Below, piece by piece: positions 7,258-15,881 of a stretch of 64,000 bases of DNA. Below the pieces are notes generated by a model, which was not told where the DNA came from, ran no database searches, and saw only the letters and a list, made by a program, of their open reading frames with translations. A program made the translations under genes and the position numbers. The DNA lies in contig CAIWKX010000028.1 in assembly GCA_903913315.1 (NCBI GenBank), positions 1-64,000 of the forward strand, given 5' to 3'. Numbering within the stretch: position 1 is the stretch's first letter; the number at the start of each line of letters is the position of its first letter. This DNA is from an uncultured Bacteroidota bacterium. Lineage in GTDB: Bacteria; Bacteroidota; Bacteroidia; Flavobacteriales; Flavobacteriaceae.

Positions 7258-9972
7258 ATGAAAGACGAAGAAGAAGATAATATTAATGAGGAAGAAACTA
7301 ACGACGAGTTAGGCGATTCAACCAACGACGAAAGTGTAGACGAAGGCTTTGAGGACATAGTTTCTAGAGGCGGAAATCACTTTTATGAAAACGACGAGAA
7401 TCCCGAAGATACAATTACCAAAGTTACAGGAATGTATAAAGATTGGTTTTTGGATTACGCTTCCTATGTAATTCTGGAGCGTGCCGTGCCTGCGATTGAA
7501 GATGGTTTCAAACCCGTGCAACGTCGTATCATGCATTCTTTAAAAGAATTGGATGATGGGCGTTACAATAAAGTAGCTAATGTCGTTGGACATACCATGC
7601 AGTACCACCCTCACGGTGACGCAAGTATTGGTGATGCCATGGTGCAAATAGGTCAAAAGGAATTGTTGATTGACTGTCAAGGAAACTGGGGGAATATCCT
7701 TACCGGAGATAGTGCTGCTGCTTCGAGATATATTGAAGCGCGTTTGTCTAAATTTGCTTTAGAAGTATTGTATTCTCCTAAGATTACTGATTGGGGAATG
7801 TCTTATGATGGGCGCCGTGCTGAACCAAATAATCTTCCTGTTAAGTTTCCATTGCTTTTAGCACAAGGTGCCGAAGGCATTGCCGTTGGACTTTCGACCA
7901 AAGTATTGCCTCACAATTTTAACGAATTGATTGATGCTTCTATAAAAATTCTAAAAGGGAAACCTTTTACCTTATATCCCGATTTTCAAACCGCAGGTAT
8001 TGCTGATATTTCCAATTATAATGATGGATTGCGTGGCGGACGTGTACGTGTTCGTGCTAAAATTGCGCAATTGGACAAACAAACCTTAGTGATTTCCCAA
8101 ATTCCTTTTTCAACCAATACCTCAACTTTGATTGATAGTATTTTGAAGGCGAATGAAAAAGGTAAAATAAAAATCAAGAAGATTGAGGACAATACCGCTG
8201 CCGAAGTAGAGATATTAATTCATCTTTTTCCAGGGGTTTCTCCAGATAAAACAATTGATGCCTTATATGCTTTCACGGCATGCGAAACATCGGTGGCGCC
8301 TTTAGGTTGTGTCATTGAAGACAACAAACCTTTGTTTATTGGGGTTTCGGCGATGCTTAAAATTTCAACCGAAAGAACGGTTCAGTTATTAAAAGCCGAA
8401 CTCGAAATTCAATTGGAAGAACTTAAAAACAAATGGCACTTCTCTACTTTAGAAAAGATATTCATTCGTGAGGAAATGTATATTGATTTCAAATTGTATT
8501 CTGACAGAGAATCGCTTTATGAGTATATGTACAAACGATTTGAGCCTTTTGCAAAATCATTTGTTAGAGCAATTGAAGATGACGATTTACAAAAATTAAC
8601 TCAAATTCCGATGATTCGTATTACTCGTTTTGATTCGGATAAAGCAGATGATTTTATTGCCAAATTGGAAGACGAAATGAAAGAAGTGCAACATCATTTA
8701 GACAACCTAATTGATTTTGCCATCGACTATTTTGCTCGATTGAAAGAGAAATACGGAAAAGGTCGTGAGCGTCAAACGGAATTGCGAAGTTTTGAAAACA
8801 TTGAAGCAACCAAAGTCGTTTTAAGAAATACCAAACTCTATGTAAACAAGGAAGAAGGTTTCTTTGGAACCGGTTTGAAAAAAGACGAATATGTTGCCGA
8901 TTGTTCTGATATCGATGATGTTATTGTTTTTTTACGTGATGGAAAAATGATGATTTCTAAAGTAGATGATAAAAAGTTCGTAGGCAAAGACATCATCCAT
9001 ATTGCCGTATTTGATAAGAATGATAAAAGAACCATTTACAACATGATTTATCGTGATGGTAAAAATGGGTCCACTTTTATAAAACGTTTTAATGTATCAG
9101 GAGTTACGCGTGATAAATTTTACGATTTGACACAAGAAAAAGCAGGCTCACAAGTATCTTACTTTTCTGCTAATCCGAATGGTGAAGCCGAAGTAGTGAC
9201 CATTTTATTGCGTCAAGTAGGAAGTGTTAAGAAACTAAAATGGGATGTCGATTTTACTGACATAGCTATAAAAGGACGTGCATCTCGTGGTAATACGGTT
9301 ACTAAATATCCAATCAAGAAAATCGAATTGAAAGAGAAAGGTATTTCTACTTTGCGTCCGAGAAAAGTTTGGTTTGATGATACGGTACAACGTTTAAACG
9401 TAGATGGAAGAGGCGAATTGTTGGGGGAGTTTAGACCTAACGACCGTTTGCTAATCATCAATCAAGCAGGAAAGTTGAAAACTATTATTCCTGAATTGAC
9501 TACGCACTTTGATGAAGATATGATAGTATTGGAAAAATGGAATCCGAAGAAACCAATATCTACCATTTATTATGACGGTGAAAAAGAGCGCTATTTTGTG
9601 AAACGTTTCTTGATTGAAAACGAAAACAAAGAAGAAACCTTTATTACGGAGCATGAAAAATCACAATTAGAGATTGTTTCTACTGATTGGAGACCCGTTG
9701 CTGAGATTGTTTTTGCCAAAGTAAAAGGCGTTCAAAAAGATAATCAGACGATAGATTTAGAACAATTTATTGCTGTGAAAGGAATAAAAGCCATCGGAAA
9801 TCAATTGACTTCTGACAAATTAAAACAAGTCAATCTTTTGGAATCGTTACCTTATGAAGAACCTGAAGAAGAAACTCCAGAAGAAATGGAAGTAACCGGA
9901 GATGACACTATTTCTGAAGATATTCAAACCGAATTAGATGACGATGGACAAATCACTCTGTCATTAGAATAA
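7258..9972 (+). CDS. parC: DNA topoisomerase IV subunit A (ParC/GyrA family)
   Basis: ParC forms the DNA cleavage and rejoining subunit of topoisomerase IV. The 904-residue protein starts with an acidic, low-complexity tail of about 60 residues and enters the conserved core at YASYVILERAVPAIEDGFKPVQRR. The QYHPHGDASIGDA helix follows, and the catalytic tyrosine at Y158 lies in AAASRYIEARLS. The C-terminal third is a beta-pinwheel-like region, and the tail is again acidic (EEPEEETPEEMEV). The start codon lies one base after the third cassette gene, so parC expression now depends on transcripts crossing the cassette unless an internal promoter exists. ParC uses CGT/CGA arginine codons freely, in contrast to the cassette. 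Confidence 0.94.
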   Translation: MKDEEEDNINEEETNDELGDSTNDESVDEGFEDIVSRGGNHFYENDENPEDTITKVTGMYKDWFLDYASYVILERAVPAIEDGFKPVQRRIMHSLKELDDGRYNKVANVVGHTMQYHPHGDASIGDAMVQIGQKELLIDCQGNWGNILTGDSAAASRYIEARLSKFALEVLYSPKITDWGMSYDGRRAEPNNLPVKFPLLLAQGAEGIAVGLSTKVLPHNFNELIDASIKILKGKPFTLYPDFQTAGIADISNYNDGLRGGRVRVRAKIAQLDKQTLVISQIPFSTNTSTLIDSILKANEKGKIKIKKIEDNTAAEVEILIHLFPGVSPDKTIDALYAFTACETSVAPLGCVIEDNKPLFIGVSAMLKISTERTVQLLKAELEIQLEELKNKWHFSTLEKIFIREEMYIDFKLYSDRESLYEYMYKRFEPFAKSFVRAIEDDDLQKLTQIPMIRITRFDSDKADDFIAKLEDEMKEVQHHLDNLIDFAIDYFARLKEKYGKGRERQTELRSFENIEATKVVLRNTKLYVNKEEGFFGTGLKKDEYVADCSDIDDVIVFLRDGKMMISKVDDKKFVGKDIIHIAVFDKNDKRTIYNMIYRDGKNGSTFIKRFNVSGVTRDKFYDLTQEKAGSQVSYFSANPNGEAEVVTILLRQVGSVKKLKWDVDFTDIAIKGRASRGNTVTKYPIKKIELKEKGISTLRPRKVWFDDTVQRLNVDGRGELLGEFRPNDRLLIINQAGKLKTIIPELTTHFDEDMIVLEKWNPKKPISTIYYDGEKERYFVKRFLIENENKEETFITEHEKSQLEIVSTDWRPVAEIVFAKVKGVQKDNQTIDLEQFIAVKGIKAIGNQLTSDKLKQVNLLESLPYEEPEEETPEEMEVTGDDTISEDIQTELDDDGQITLSLE

Positions 9973-9989
9973 AAATAAAGAAATACCAT

Positions 9990-10026
9990 AGACCTGCAAG
10001 ACATTATTCTCTTGTAGGTCTTTTTA
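9990..10026 (+). terminator. Terminator after parC
   Basis: AGACCTGCAAGA pairs with TCTTGTAGGTCT around a nine-base loop and is followed by T5. Its core is the same ACCTGCAA/TTGTAGGT stem as the ychF terminator. Confidence 0.85.
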
Positions 10027-10044
10027 TATCTGATTTTTATCATT

Positions 10045-10204
10045 GAAGCCGTTTAAACTTTTTTCAATTGGCTGCAAAATTGTATTTTTATCCCATATTT
10101 CAGCTTTTTTTAATTCCGTAGCACAACTATGCACTGAAAAAAAGCTAAAAACTGAAACAAAAACCCTAATTTTTCGCTTCAATCAAAAAAGTTTAAACGA
10201 CTTC
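10045..10204. repeat. Long imperfect palindrome upstream of fhs
   Basis: GAAGCCGTTTAAACTTTTTT at the left is matched by AAAAAAGTTTAAACGACTTC at the right (19 of 20 paired), and each arm contains the palindrome GTTTAAAC. Pairing continues inward imperfectly, including TTTCAGCTTTTTTT against AAAAAAAGCTAAAAACTGAAA, so about 160 bases can fold into one long hairpin. It may be a MITE-like remnant or a structured leader. No convincing ORF lies inside; the 68-residue ORF in the track uses TTG and crosses the palindrome. Confidence 0.7.
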
Positions 10205-10261
10205 ATTTTTAAATACACAACACAACCTTATTTTTACTACAAAATATAAAATCAACACCAA

Positions 10262-11935
10262 ATGTCACAATTCCCATCCGATATTGAGATTGCTCAAAGC
10301 GCCACAATGCAACACATTCGAGAAATCGCAAAAAAAATAAACATCCAAGAAGACGATTTAGAATACTACGGAAAATATAAAGCCAAGTTGCCTTTAGAAT
10401 TGCAATCAGAAAATCCAAAAGGGAAACTAATACTGGTTTCTGCCATGTCTCCCACAAAATATGGAGAGGGAAAAACCACAATGTCTATTGGCTTAACAGA
10501 CGGATTGAACTATATTGGTAAGAAAGCCATTGCTGCGTTGCGCGAACCCTCATTAGGACCAGTTTTTGGAATGAAAGGCGGTGCGGCTGGAGGTGGCTAT
10601 GCACAAGTATTACCAATGGAAGATATCAATTTGCACTTTACTGGTGATTTTTCTGCCATTGAAAAAGCGAATAATTTACTTGCTGCGGTAATCGATAACA
10701 ATCTTCAAAATCCGAAATACTCATTGAATCTTGATCCAAAATCTATTGCATGGAAACGCGTGATGGATATGAACGATCGTTCGCTGCGTCAGATTATTAT
10801 TGGTGTGGGAACAAAAGCGAACGGCACCATGCGGGAAGATGGATTTAATATAACCCCAGCTTCTGAAGTAATGGCGATTTTATGTTTGTCAAGAGATTTA
10901 GAAGATTTAAAATTCCGTTTGGGAAATATATACGTGGGAAAAACTTTGGATGGAAAAGCTATTTTTGCACGTGACTTAAAAGTAGTTGGTGCAATGGCGG
11001 TTTTGTTGAAAGATGCCTTGAAACCCAATTTAGTACAAACTTTAGAAGGCAATCCTGCTCTCCTTCATGGTGGTCCTTTTGCTAGTATTGCCCAAGGAAC
11101 CAATACTGTTATTGCGACTAAAATGGGGCTTTCTTTAGGCGATTATGTAGTTACCGAAGCTGGATTTGGCGCTGATTTGGGAGCGGAGAAGTTTCTTCAT
11201 ATCAAATGCGAACAATCGGGATTAAAACCGGATGCCGTGGTATTGGTGGCGACCATTCGTGCGATTAAACACCATGCCGGATTGGGTGCAGAAGATTTTA
11301 AAACCGAAAATATAGAAGCCATTGCCAAAGGTTTTTGCAATCTTGAAAAACATATTGAAAACATGCAACAGTTTGGATTGAATCCTGTGGTGTGCATCAA
11401 TGCTTTTCCAGATGATACTCCTGCCGAATATAACAAATTGAAAGCTTTGTGTTTAACTAAAGGCGTTACTGCCATAGTGAGTACTGCTTTTGTAGACGGA
11501 GGAAATGGTTCGGCAGAATTGGCAGAAAAAGTAATTGCCGAAATTGAGAGCGGCAAAGCCAACTACCAACCGTTATACCAAAAAAACGATACTATTGAAC
11601 ACAAAATAAGAACGATTGCGACCCGAATTTATGGTGCAGATACCGTTGAATTTTCTTCAAAATCCAAAATACAGTTGAAGATGATCAATGATTTAGGATT
11701 TAATGAATTTCAAATTTGTATGGCAAAAACACCAGCTAGTTTCTCAGATAATGAAAAGATAATTGGACGACCAACTAATTTTACTATTACTGTGCGCGAG
11801 TTTGAAATTGCCAGTGGTGCTGGGTTTATTGTGCCGTTGCTTGGAGATGTTATGCGCATGCCAGGTTTACCAGCCGTTCCCAATGCAGAACGAATAGATA
11901 TTGATAATGATGGGAAGATTATTGGGCTGTCTTAG
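10262..11935 (+). CDS. fhs: Formate--tetrahydrofolate ligase
   Basis: The enzyme uses ATP to join formate to tetrahydrofolate, giving 10-formyl-THF for purine and one-carbon metabolism. The 557-residue length is typical for the bacterial enzyme. Visible motifs are the P-loop-like MSPTKYGEGKTTMSIGLTDG, REPSLGPVFGMKGGAAGGG, MEDINLHFTGDF and the C-terminal FIVPLLGDVMRMPGLP. It appears to be monocistronic, bounded by the parC terminator and palindrome upstream and the convergent rluD gene downstream. The palindrome in its leader region may influence transcription. A near-consensus TATTTTTA box lies about 25 bases before the ATG. Confidence 0.96.
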   Translation: MSQFPSDIEIAQSATMQHIREIAKKINIQEDDLEYYGKYKAKLPLELQSENPKGKLILVSAMSPTKYGEGKTTMSIGLTDGLNYIGKKAIAALREPSLGPVFGMKGGAAGGGYAQVLPMEDINLHFTGDFSAIEKANNLLAAVIDNNLQNPKYSLNLDPKSIAWKRVMDMNDRSLRQIIIGVGTKANGTMREDGFNITPASEVMAILCLSRDLEDLKFRLGNIYVGKTLDGKAIFARDLKVVGAMAVLLKDALKPNLVQTLEGNPALLHGGPFASIAQGTNTVIATKMGLSLGDYVVTEAGFGADLGAEKFLHIKCEQSGLKPDAVVLVATIRAIKHHAGLGAEDFKTENIEAIAKGFCNLEKHIENMQQFGLNPVVCINAFPDDTPAEYNKLKALCLTKGVTAIVSTAFVDGGNGSAELAEKVIAEIESGKANYQPLYQKNDTIEHKIRTIATRIYGADTVEFSSKSKIQLKMINDLGFNEFQICMAKTPASFSDNEKIIGRPTNFTITVREFEIASGAGFIVPLLGDVMRMPGLPAVPNAERIDIDNDGKIIGLS

Positions 11936-12019
11936 AAGGATTTTATTTGAGCATTGAGTGTTTTATAAATATATCTAGCACTCTATAAAATAGCTTTGGA
12001 AATTTCTAAAGATCTTTTC

Positions 12020-13060
12020 TTATTCCTCCTCTTCAGAAGCATTGGATTTAGAATAGTTTCTCCATTTCTCAATACAATCGGCCATATCCTTAGGGATTTC
12101 GGTGTCAAAGCGCATCATTACTCCTGTGGTGGGATGAACGAATCCTAATGTTTTAGCGTGTAGTGCTTGGCGTGGTAGTGTTTTAAAACAATTGTCTATA
12201 AATTGTTTGTATTTAGTAAACGTAGTTCCTTTTAGAATTAAATTTCCACCATAGCGTTCATCATTGAATAAAGGGTGTCCAATATGCTTCATGTGCACAC
12301 GAATTTGGTGCGTACGACCTGTTTCTAGTTTACAAGAAATCAAGGTAACATAACCAAAACGTTCCAATACTTTATAATGGGTAACGGCATGTTTGCCTAT
12401 TTCAGGGTCAGCAAAAACTGCCATTTGCATGCGGTCTTTTACATGTCGGGCAATATTTCCGATGATGGTTCCCTCCTCTTCTTTTACATTTCCCCAGACT
12501 AAAGCAATATATTCTCTTTCGGACGTTTTGTCTTCAAACTGTTTTGCTAAATGCGTCATTGCGGCTTCGGTTTTAGCTACAACCAAAAGACCAGAAGTAT
12601 CTTTATCAATTCGGTGAACCAGCCCGGGACGCTCAGAACTATTTAGTGGTAGGTTTTCAAAATGAAATGCTAAAGCGTTCACTAAAGTTCCTGTATAATT
12701 TCCATGACCGGGATGTACCACAAAATTAGGTGGCTTATTGATTAACAACAAAGCATCGTCTTCATAGACTATATCTAATGGAATATCTTCGGGGTCTACC
12801 CTATTTTCAAAAGGTGGATGAGATAATAAAATACGAATAACATCAAAGGGTTTTACCTTATAATTGGATTTTACAGGAATATCATTCACATAAATATCTC
12901 CATTGGTAGCGGCATTCTGAATTTTATTTCGTGTGGCATTAGGCACCATCAACATTAAATATTTATCAATTCTTAAAAATGTTTGTCCTTTGGGTACATC
13001 AAATCGATAGTGTTCAAAAAGTTCGTCTTCGGGCTCTTGAAAATCTATGTTATTGCTCAT
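12020..13060 (-). CDS. rluD: RluA-family 23S rRNA pseudouridine synthase (RluD-like)
   Basis: RluA-family enzymes isomerise uridines to pseudouridine in rRNA, and RluD acts on helix 69 of 23S rRNA. The 346-residue protein has an N-terminal S4 RNA-binding domain (LRIDKYLMLMVPNATRNKIQ) and a catalytic domain containing VVHPGHGNYTGTLVNAL and the HRIDKDTSGLLVVAKT motif with catalytic D152. The further signature GRTHQIRVHMKHIGHPLFNDERYG is also present. The start overlaps the end of the PASTA gene by 11 bases, so the two are co-transcribed. RluD rather than another RluA paralogue is inferred from the S4 domain and length. Confidence 0.9.
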   Translation of the reverse strand: MSNNIDFQEPEDELFEHYRFDVPKGQTFLRIDKYLMLMVPNATRNKIQNAATNGDIYVNDIPVKSNYKVKPFDVIRILLSHPPFENRVDPEDIPLDIVYEDDALLLINKPPNFVVHPGHGNYTGTLVNALAFHFENLPLNSSERPGLVHRIDKDTSGLLVVAKTEAAMTHLAKQFEDKTSEREYIALVWGNVKEEEGTIIGNIARHVKDRMQMAVFADPEIGKHAVTHYKVLERFGYVTLISCKLETGRTHQIRVHMKHIGHPLFNDERYGGNLILKGTTFTKYKQFIDNCFKTLPRQALHAKTLGFVHPTTGVMMRFDTEIPKDMADCIEKWRNYSKSNASEEEE

Positions 13061-13673
13061 TGGGGATGGTGTCTTTTAGAGTTTTTGATTTTGGGATAGA
13101 ATCTAATTGAGTCTCGTCAAAAACAACTTTTCCATCACCGAGTACTAAATCAATTTTAGACGCTTTTAATACTTTGGTACCTGCTTTTATCTTCACCCCA
13201 TTCATCCACATTTCAAGTACCATGTCTTTTCCGATGTAGGGAATGTATTTAATGGTTCCTTCTTGTAAACCAACAGCCTTCAAGGTTGGAACCGCTTGGC
13301 GATAGGTTTTCTCTACTAAATCAGGCACAGGAACCATTTTAAAAGTGGAAGCATTTAATTTTATATAAATGGTTCTTCCTCCTTTTACTTTTGACCCTGC
13401 AATAGGCTCTTGTTGTACGACCGTCAATTTTGGAAAACTCGGATTATAATCTACGGTATCAATTATTTCATAATTCAAATTGAGTTCATCTAACTTTTTC
13501 TCCACTTGTTCTGGATTTAATTTAGCCAAATTAGGAACCGCTGTTTCATTACCATGATTGGTAACAAAAGTTATCCATTGAAAAAATAAAAAAGCAATGG
13601 TAGCAATGATAGCCAATGCAGCTAAAACTTGTGCTGCAAAAACTTTGCTCGTTAGATATTTTCGTAAACTCAT
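13050..13673 (-). CDS. Membrane-anchored PASTA domain protein
   Basis: The 207-residue protein has one N-terminal membrane helix at about residues 13-32 (VLAALAIIATIAFLFFQWI) and an exported part with PASTA repeats (VPNLAKLNPEQVEKKLDELNL, VVQQEPIAGSKVKGG, VPDLVEKTYRQAVPTLKAVGL). PASTA domains bind peptidoglycan-like ligands in kinases and PBPs, but this protein has neither a kinase nor a transpeptidase domain. It lies upstream of, and overlaps, rluD. It is divergent from ddl, which makes cell-wall precursors. That proximity fits a cell-envelope role, though the precise function is unknown. Confidence 0.87.
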   Translation of the reverse strand: MSLRKYLTSKVFAAQVLAALAIIATIAFLFFQWITFVTNHGNETAVPNLAKLNPEQVEKKLDELNLNYEIIDTVDYNPSFPKLTVVQQEPIAGSKVKGGRTIYIKLNASTFKMVPVPDLVEKTYRQAVPTLKAVGLQEGTIKYIPYIGKDMVLEMWMNGVKIKAGTKVLKASKIDLVLGDGKVVFDETQLDSIPKSKTLKDTIPNEQ

Positions 13674-13723
13674 AAAAATAGTATTTATCGCAAAGATATA
13701 ATTTTTAGTTTCAACAATTGTGC

Positions 13724-13731
13724 TATTTTTG
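13724..13731 (+). promoter_or_regulatory. -7 box for ddl
   Basis: TATTTTTG matches the Bacteroidota TAnnTTTG consensus and lies 24 bases before the ddl ATG. A clear -33 TTG is not evident. Confidence 0.5.
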
Positions 13732-13755
13732 TATAGTAATTAAAATAAAATCGCA

Positions 13756-14742
13756 ATGAACGTAGCTGTTGTTATGGGCGGATATTCAGACGAATCTGTT
13801 ATCTCTTTACGAAGTGGTCAATTGATATTAACTAATTTAGAACCATCAAAATACACCCCCTTTGAAGTTCACATCCTAGTAAACGAATGGTATTGTTTGA
13901 TTGAAGATGTTAAATACCCTATCAACAAAGCTGATTTTTCATTTACAAAGGACAATCAAACTATACAATTTGACATCGCTTTGAATACTATTCATGGCAC
14001 ACCAGGTGAAGATGGACACATGCAATCTTATTGGGAATTGGTTGATTTGCCTTATACCGGTTGTAATTTCTATCAATCAGCCTTGACATTCAATAAACGA
14101 GATACGCTTTCGGTTTTATCCAAATTTGATATTCCAAAAGCACAATCCATCTATTTATCAAAAGGAGATGCCATTGATGGAAAACAAGTTGCCACACAAT
14201 TAGGGTTGCCTTTCTTTGTAAAACCCAATCAATCTGGAAGCTCCTTAGGCGTTTCAATGGTTTCAACCCTAGATGATTTTCAAAAAGCATTGGATTTTGC
14301 TTTCGCAGAAGACAACGACATTTTAATAGAATCCTATTTAAACGGAAGAGAAGTATCGGTGGGTGTCATTAAATATAAAGGAGAAACTAAAGTAATGGGG
14401 ATTACAGAAATCCTTTCACAAAATAGTTTCTTTGATTATGAAGCTAAGTATTTGGGTAAATCAGAAGAAATAACGCCTGCTAATTTATCGGAAGAAATAA
14501 AAAATCGTGTGGAGGAAACTGCTAAAAAAGTATATGAAGCATTAGGGATGACTGGTTTTTCGAGAACTGATTTTATTATCATGAATGATATTCCGCATTT
14601 TATTGAAATCAATACCAATCCAGGTTTATCGCCTCAAAGTATTTTTCCGCAACAAGCTGCTTATTCCAAAATGCCAATGAGCGACTTGTTGGATAATGAA
14701 ATTAGTTTAGCTTTACAAAGAAAACCAATTTGGAAGAAATAA
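13756..14742 (+). CDS. ddl: D-alanine--D-alanine ligase
   Basis: Ddl joins two D-alanines with ATP to make the dipeptide used for peptidoglycan UDP-MurNAc-pentapeptide. The 328-residue protein has the ATP-grasp fold. Motifs are VVMGGYSDESVISLRSG at the N-terminus, IHGTPGEDGHMQSYWE, FVKPNQSGSSLGVS, ILIESYLNGREVSVGV, and the metal-binding end HFIEINTNPGLSPQS. The TATTTTTG box upstream suggests it starts its own transcription unit, divergent from the PASTA gene. A disrupted zinc-ribbon gene and coaD follow closely on the same strand. Confidence 0.95.
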   Translation: MNVAVVMGGYSDESVISLRSGQLILTNLEPSKYTPFEVHILVNEWYCLIEDVKYPINKADFSFTKDNQTIQFDIALNTIHGTPGEDGHMQSYWELVDLPYTGCNFYQSALTFNKRDTLSVLSKFDIPKAQSIYLSKGDAIDGKQVATQLGLPFFVKPNQSGSSLGVSMVSTLDDFQKALDFAFAEDNDILIESYLNGREVSVGVIKYKGETKVMGITEILSQNSFFDYEAKYLGKSEEITPANLSEEIKNRVEETAKKVYEALGMTGFSRTDFIIMNDIPHFIEINTNPGLSPQSIFPQQAAYSKMPMSDLLDNEISLALQRKPIWKK

Positions 14743-14745
14743 TAT

Positions 14746-15362
14746 ATGATCTTATTAGTTGGAACAAGTAGCAAAATAATAAAAAAAGGAGAAGCAAATA
14801 ATATTACATGCCCTTATTGTCATTGTAATACAACTATGAAGTACTGCATTCACAATAAATATGCTGTAATTACATTGATTCCATTATTTCCTGTAGAAAA
14901 ATACGCCTCAATTTATTGTAATACTTGTAACGAAGAAATTAACCTAAAAGATTTAGATGAAAGCACATTATCAAGATTAGCTGCAGAAAATAATAACTTA
15001 ATAACTTAAGAAGCCCTCTTTGGATATTTTTTGGTAGCTTTGCTTTAGTATGTTGCCTTTTTTATGGTTCATATAGCTATTTCAAATCTGATACTAGAAC
15101 AGCTTTACTAATTAAAAATCCAATGATTAAAGATGTTTATTACACTAAAGATGATAAAGGATATTACTATACATTTAGAATTGACAACATTACTAAAGAC
15201 AGTATTTATACAACAGTAAATAATTATCAAGTTGATACACCTTATGATATAGACGACATAAATGTTTCAGAAAATTATTCTAATCAAAAAAGTGATTTTT
15301 CTAAAAATGAGTTAATGAAGCTTTATGATTCAGGCAAAATTATTTCAATAAAAAGGCAATAA
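14746..15362 (+). pseudogene. Zinc-ribbon membrane protein gene broken by an 8-bp tandem duplication
   Basis: Two ORFs in different frames read as one protein. The first encodes an 87-residue N-terminal part with zinc-ribbon cysteines (CPYCH and later CNTCN). The second frame encodes a membrane helix (WIFFGSFALVCCLFYGSY) and an exported tail rich in Asp and Tyr. At the break the sequence ATAACTTA occurs twice in tandem (14993-15008). Removing one copy gives an uninterrupted frame reading ...AENNNLRSPLWIFFG.... The ATG at 15123 alone would produce a protein without its membrane helix. The parts are therefore best read as a frameshifted gene, either recently inactivated, phase-variable, or a sequencing error. 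It ends directly against the coaD start. I cannot name a function beyond a membrane protein with a cytosolic zinc ribbon. Confidence 0.78.
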
Positions 15363-15815
15363 ATGAAAAAAGCAATATTCCCAGGTTCCTTTGATCCAAT
15401 TACCAATGGTCATTATGATATCATCAAAAGAGGCATTTCTCTATTTGACGAAGTCATTGTTGCTATCGGAATCAATGCCGAAAAAAAGTATATGTTTTCT
15501 TTAGAAGATAGAAAACGTTTTATTGAAGAAGCTTTCAAGAACGAACCAAAAGTAAGAGTTATCACTTATGAAGGTTTGACCATTGACTTATGTCATAAAG
15601 AAAAGGCACAATTCATACTTCGTGGTTTAAGAAACCCAGCCGATTTTGAATTTGAAAAAGCTATTGCACATACCAACCGATTGTTGTCAAAAATTGAAAC
15701 AGTATTCTTATTAACGGCTTCCAAAACATCGTTTATTAGTTCGAGTATTGTTAGAGATGTTATTAGAAATGGCGGTGATTATACGGTTTTAGTACCGGAT
15801 TCGGTGCGGATTTAG
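15363..15815 (+). CDS. coaD: Phosphopantetheine adenylyltransferase
   Basis: CoaD transfers AMP to 4'-phosphopantetheine to make dephospho-CoA, the penultimate step of CoA synthesis. The 150-residue protein has the nucleotidyltransferase signature FPGSFDPITNGHYDII with H17 in the T/HxGH motif. It also has ILRGLRNPADFEFEKA and the ATP-binding SKTSFISSSIVRDV near the C-terminus. Length is a little short of the usual ~160 residues but all key motifs are present. The ATG follows the stop of the disrupted upstream gene with no gap, so translation may be coupled to it. Confidence 0.96.
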   Translation: MKKAIFPGSFDPITNGHYDIIKRGISLFDEVIVAIGINAEKKYMFSLEDRKRFIEEAFKNEPKVRVITYEGLTIDLCHKEKAQFILRGLRNPADFEFEKAIAHTNRLLSKIETVFLLTASKTSFISSSIVRDVIRNGGDYTVLVPDSVRI

Positions 15816-15825
15816 TTTTCAGTCG

Positions 15826-15866
15826 CAGTCGCAGTTTTTAGATAGTATAACTGAAAACTGCGACTG
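15826..15866. terminator. Bidirectional terminator/inverted repeat between coaD and the helicase gene
   Basis: CAGTCGCAGTTTT pairs perfectly with AAAACTGCGACTG over a 15-base loop, and CAGTCG is duplicated just before it. It lies between two convergent genes, which fits a shared terminator, although the poly-T run is short. Confidence 0.6.
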
Positions 15867-15881
15867 AATACTGTGACTCAT

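Noticed and set aside
10043-10249. 68-residue ORF upstream of fhs
   Set aside because: It begins with TTG, runs through the palindrome, has no recognisable domain and looks like chance.
11197-11562. 121-residue minus-strand ORF over fhs
   Set aside because: It is antisense to a strongly conserved enzyme gene.
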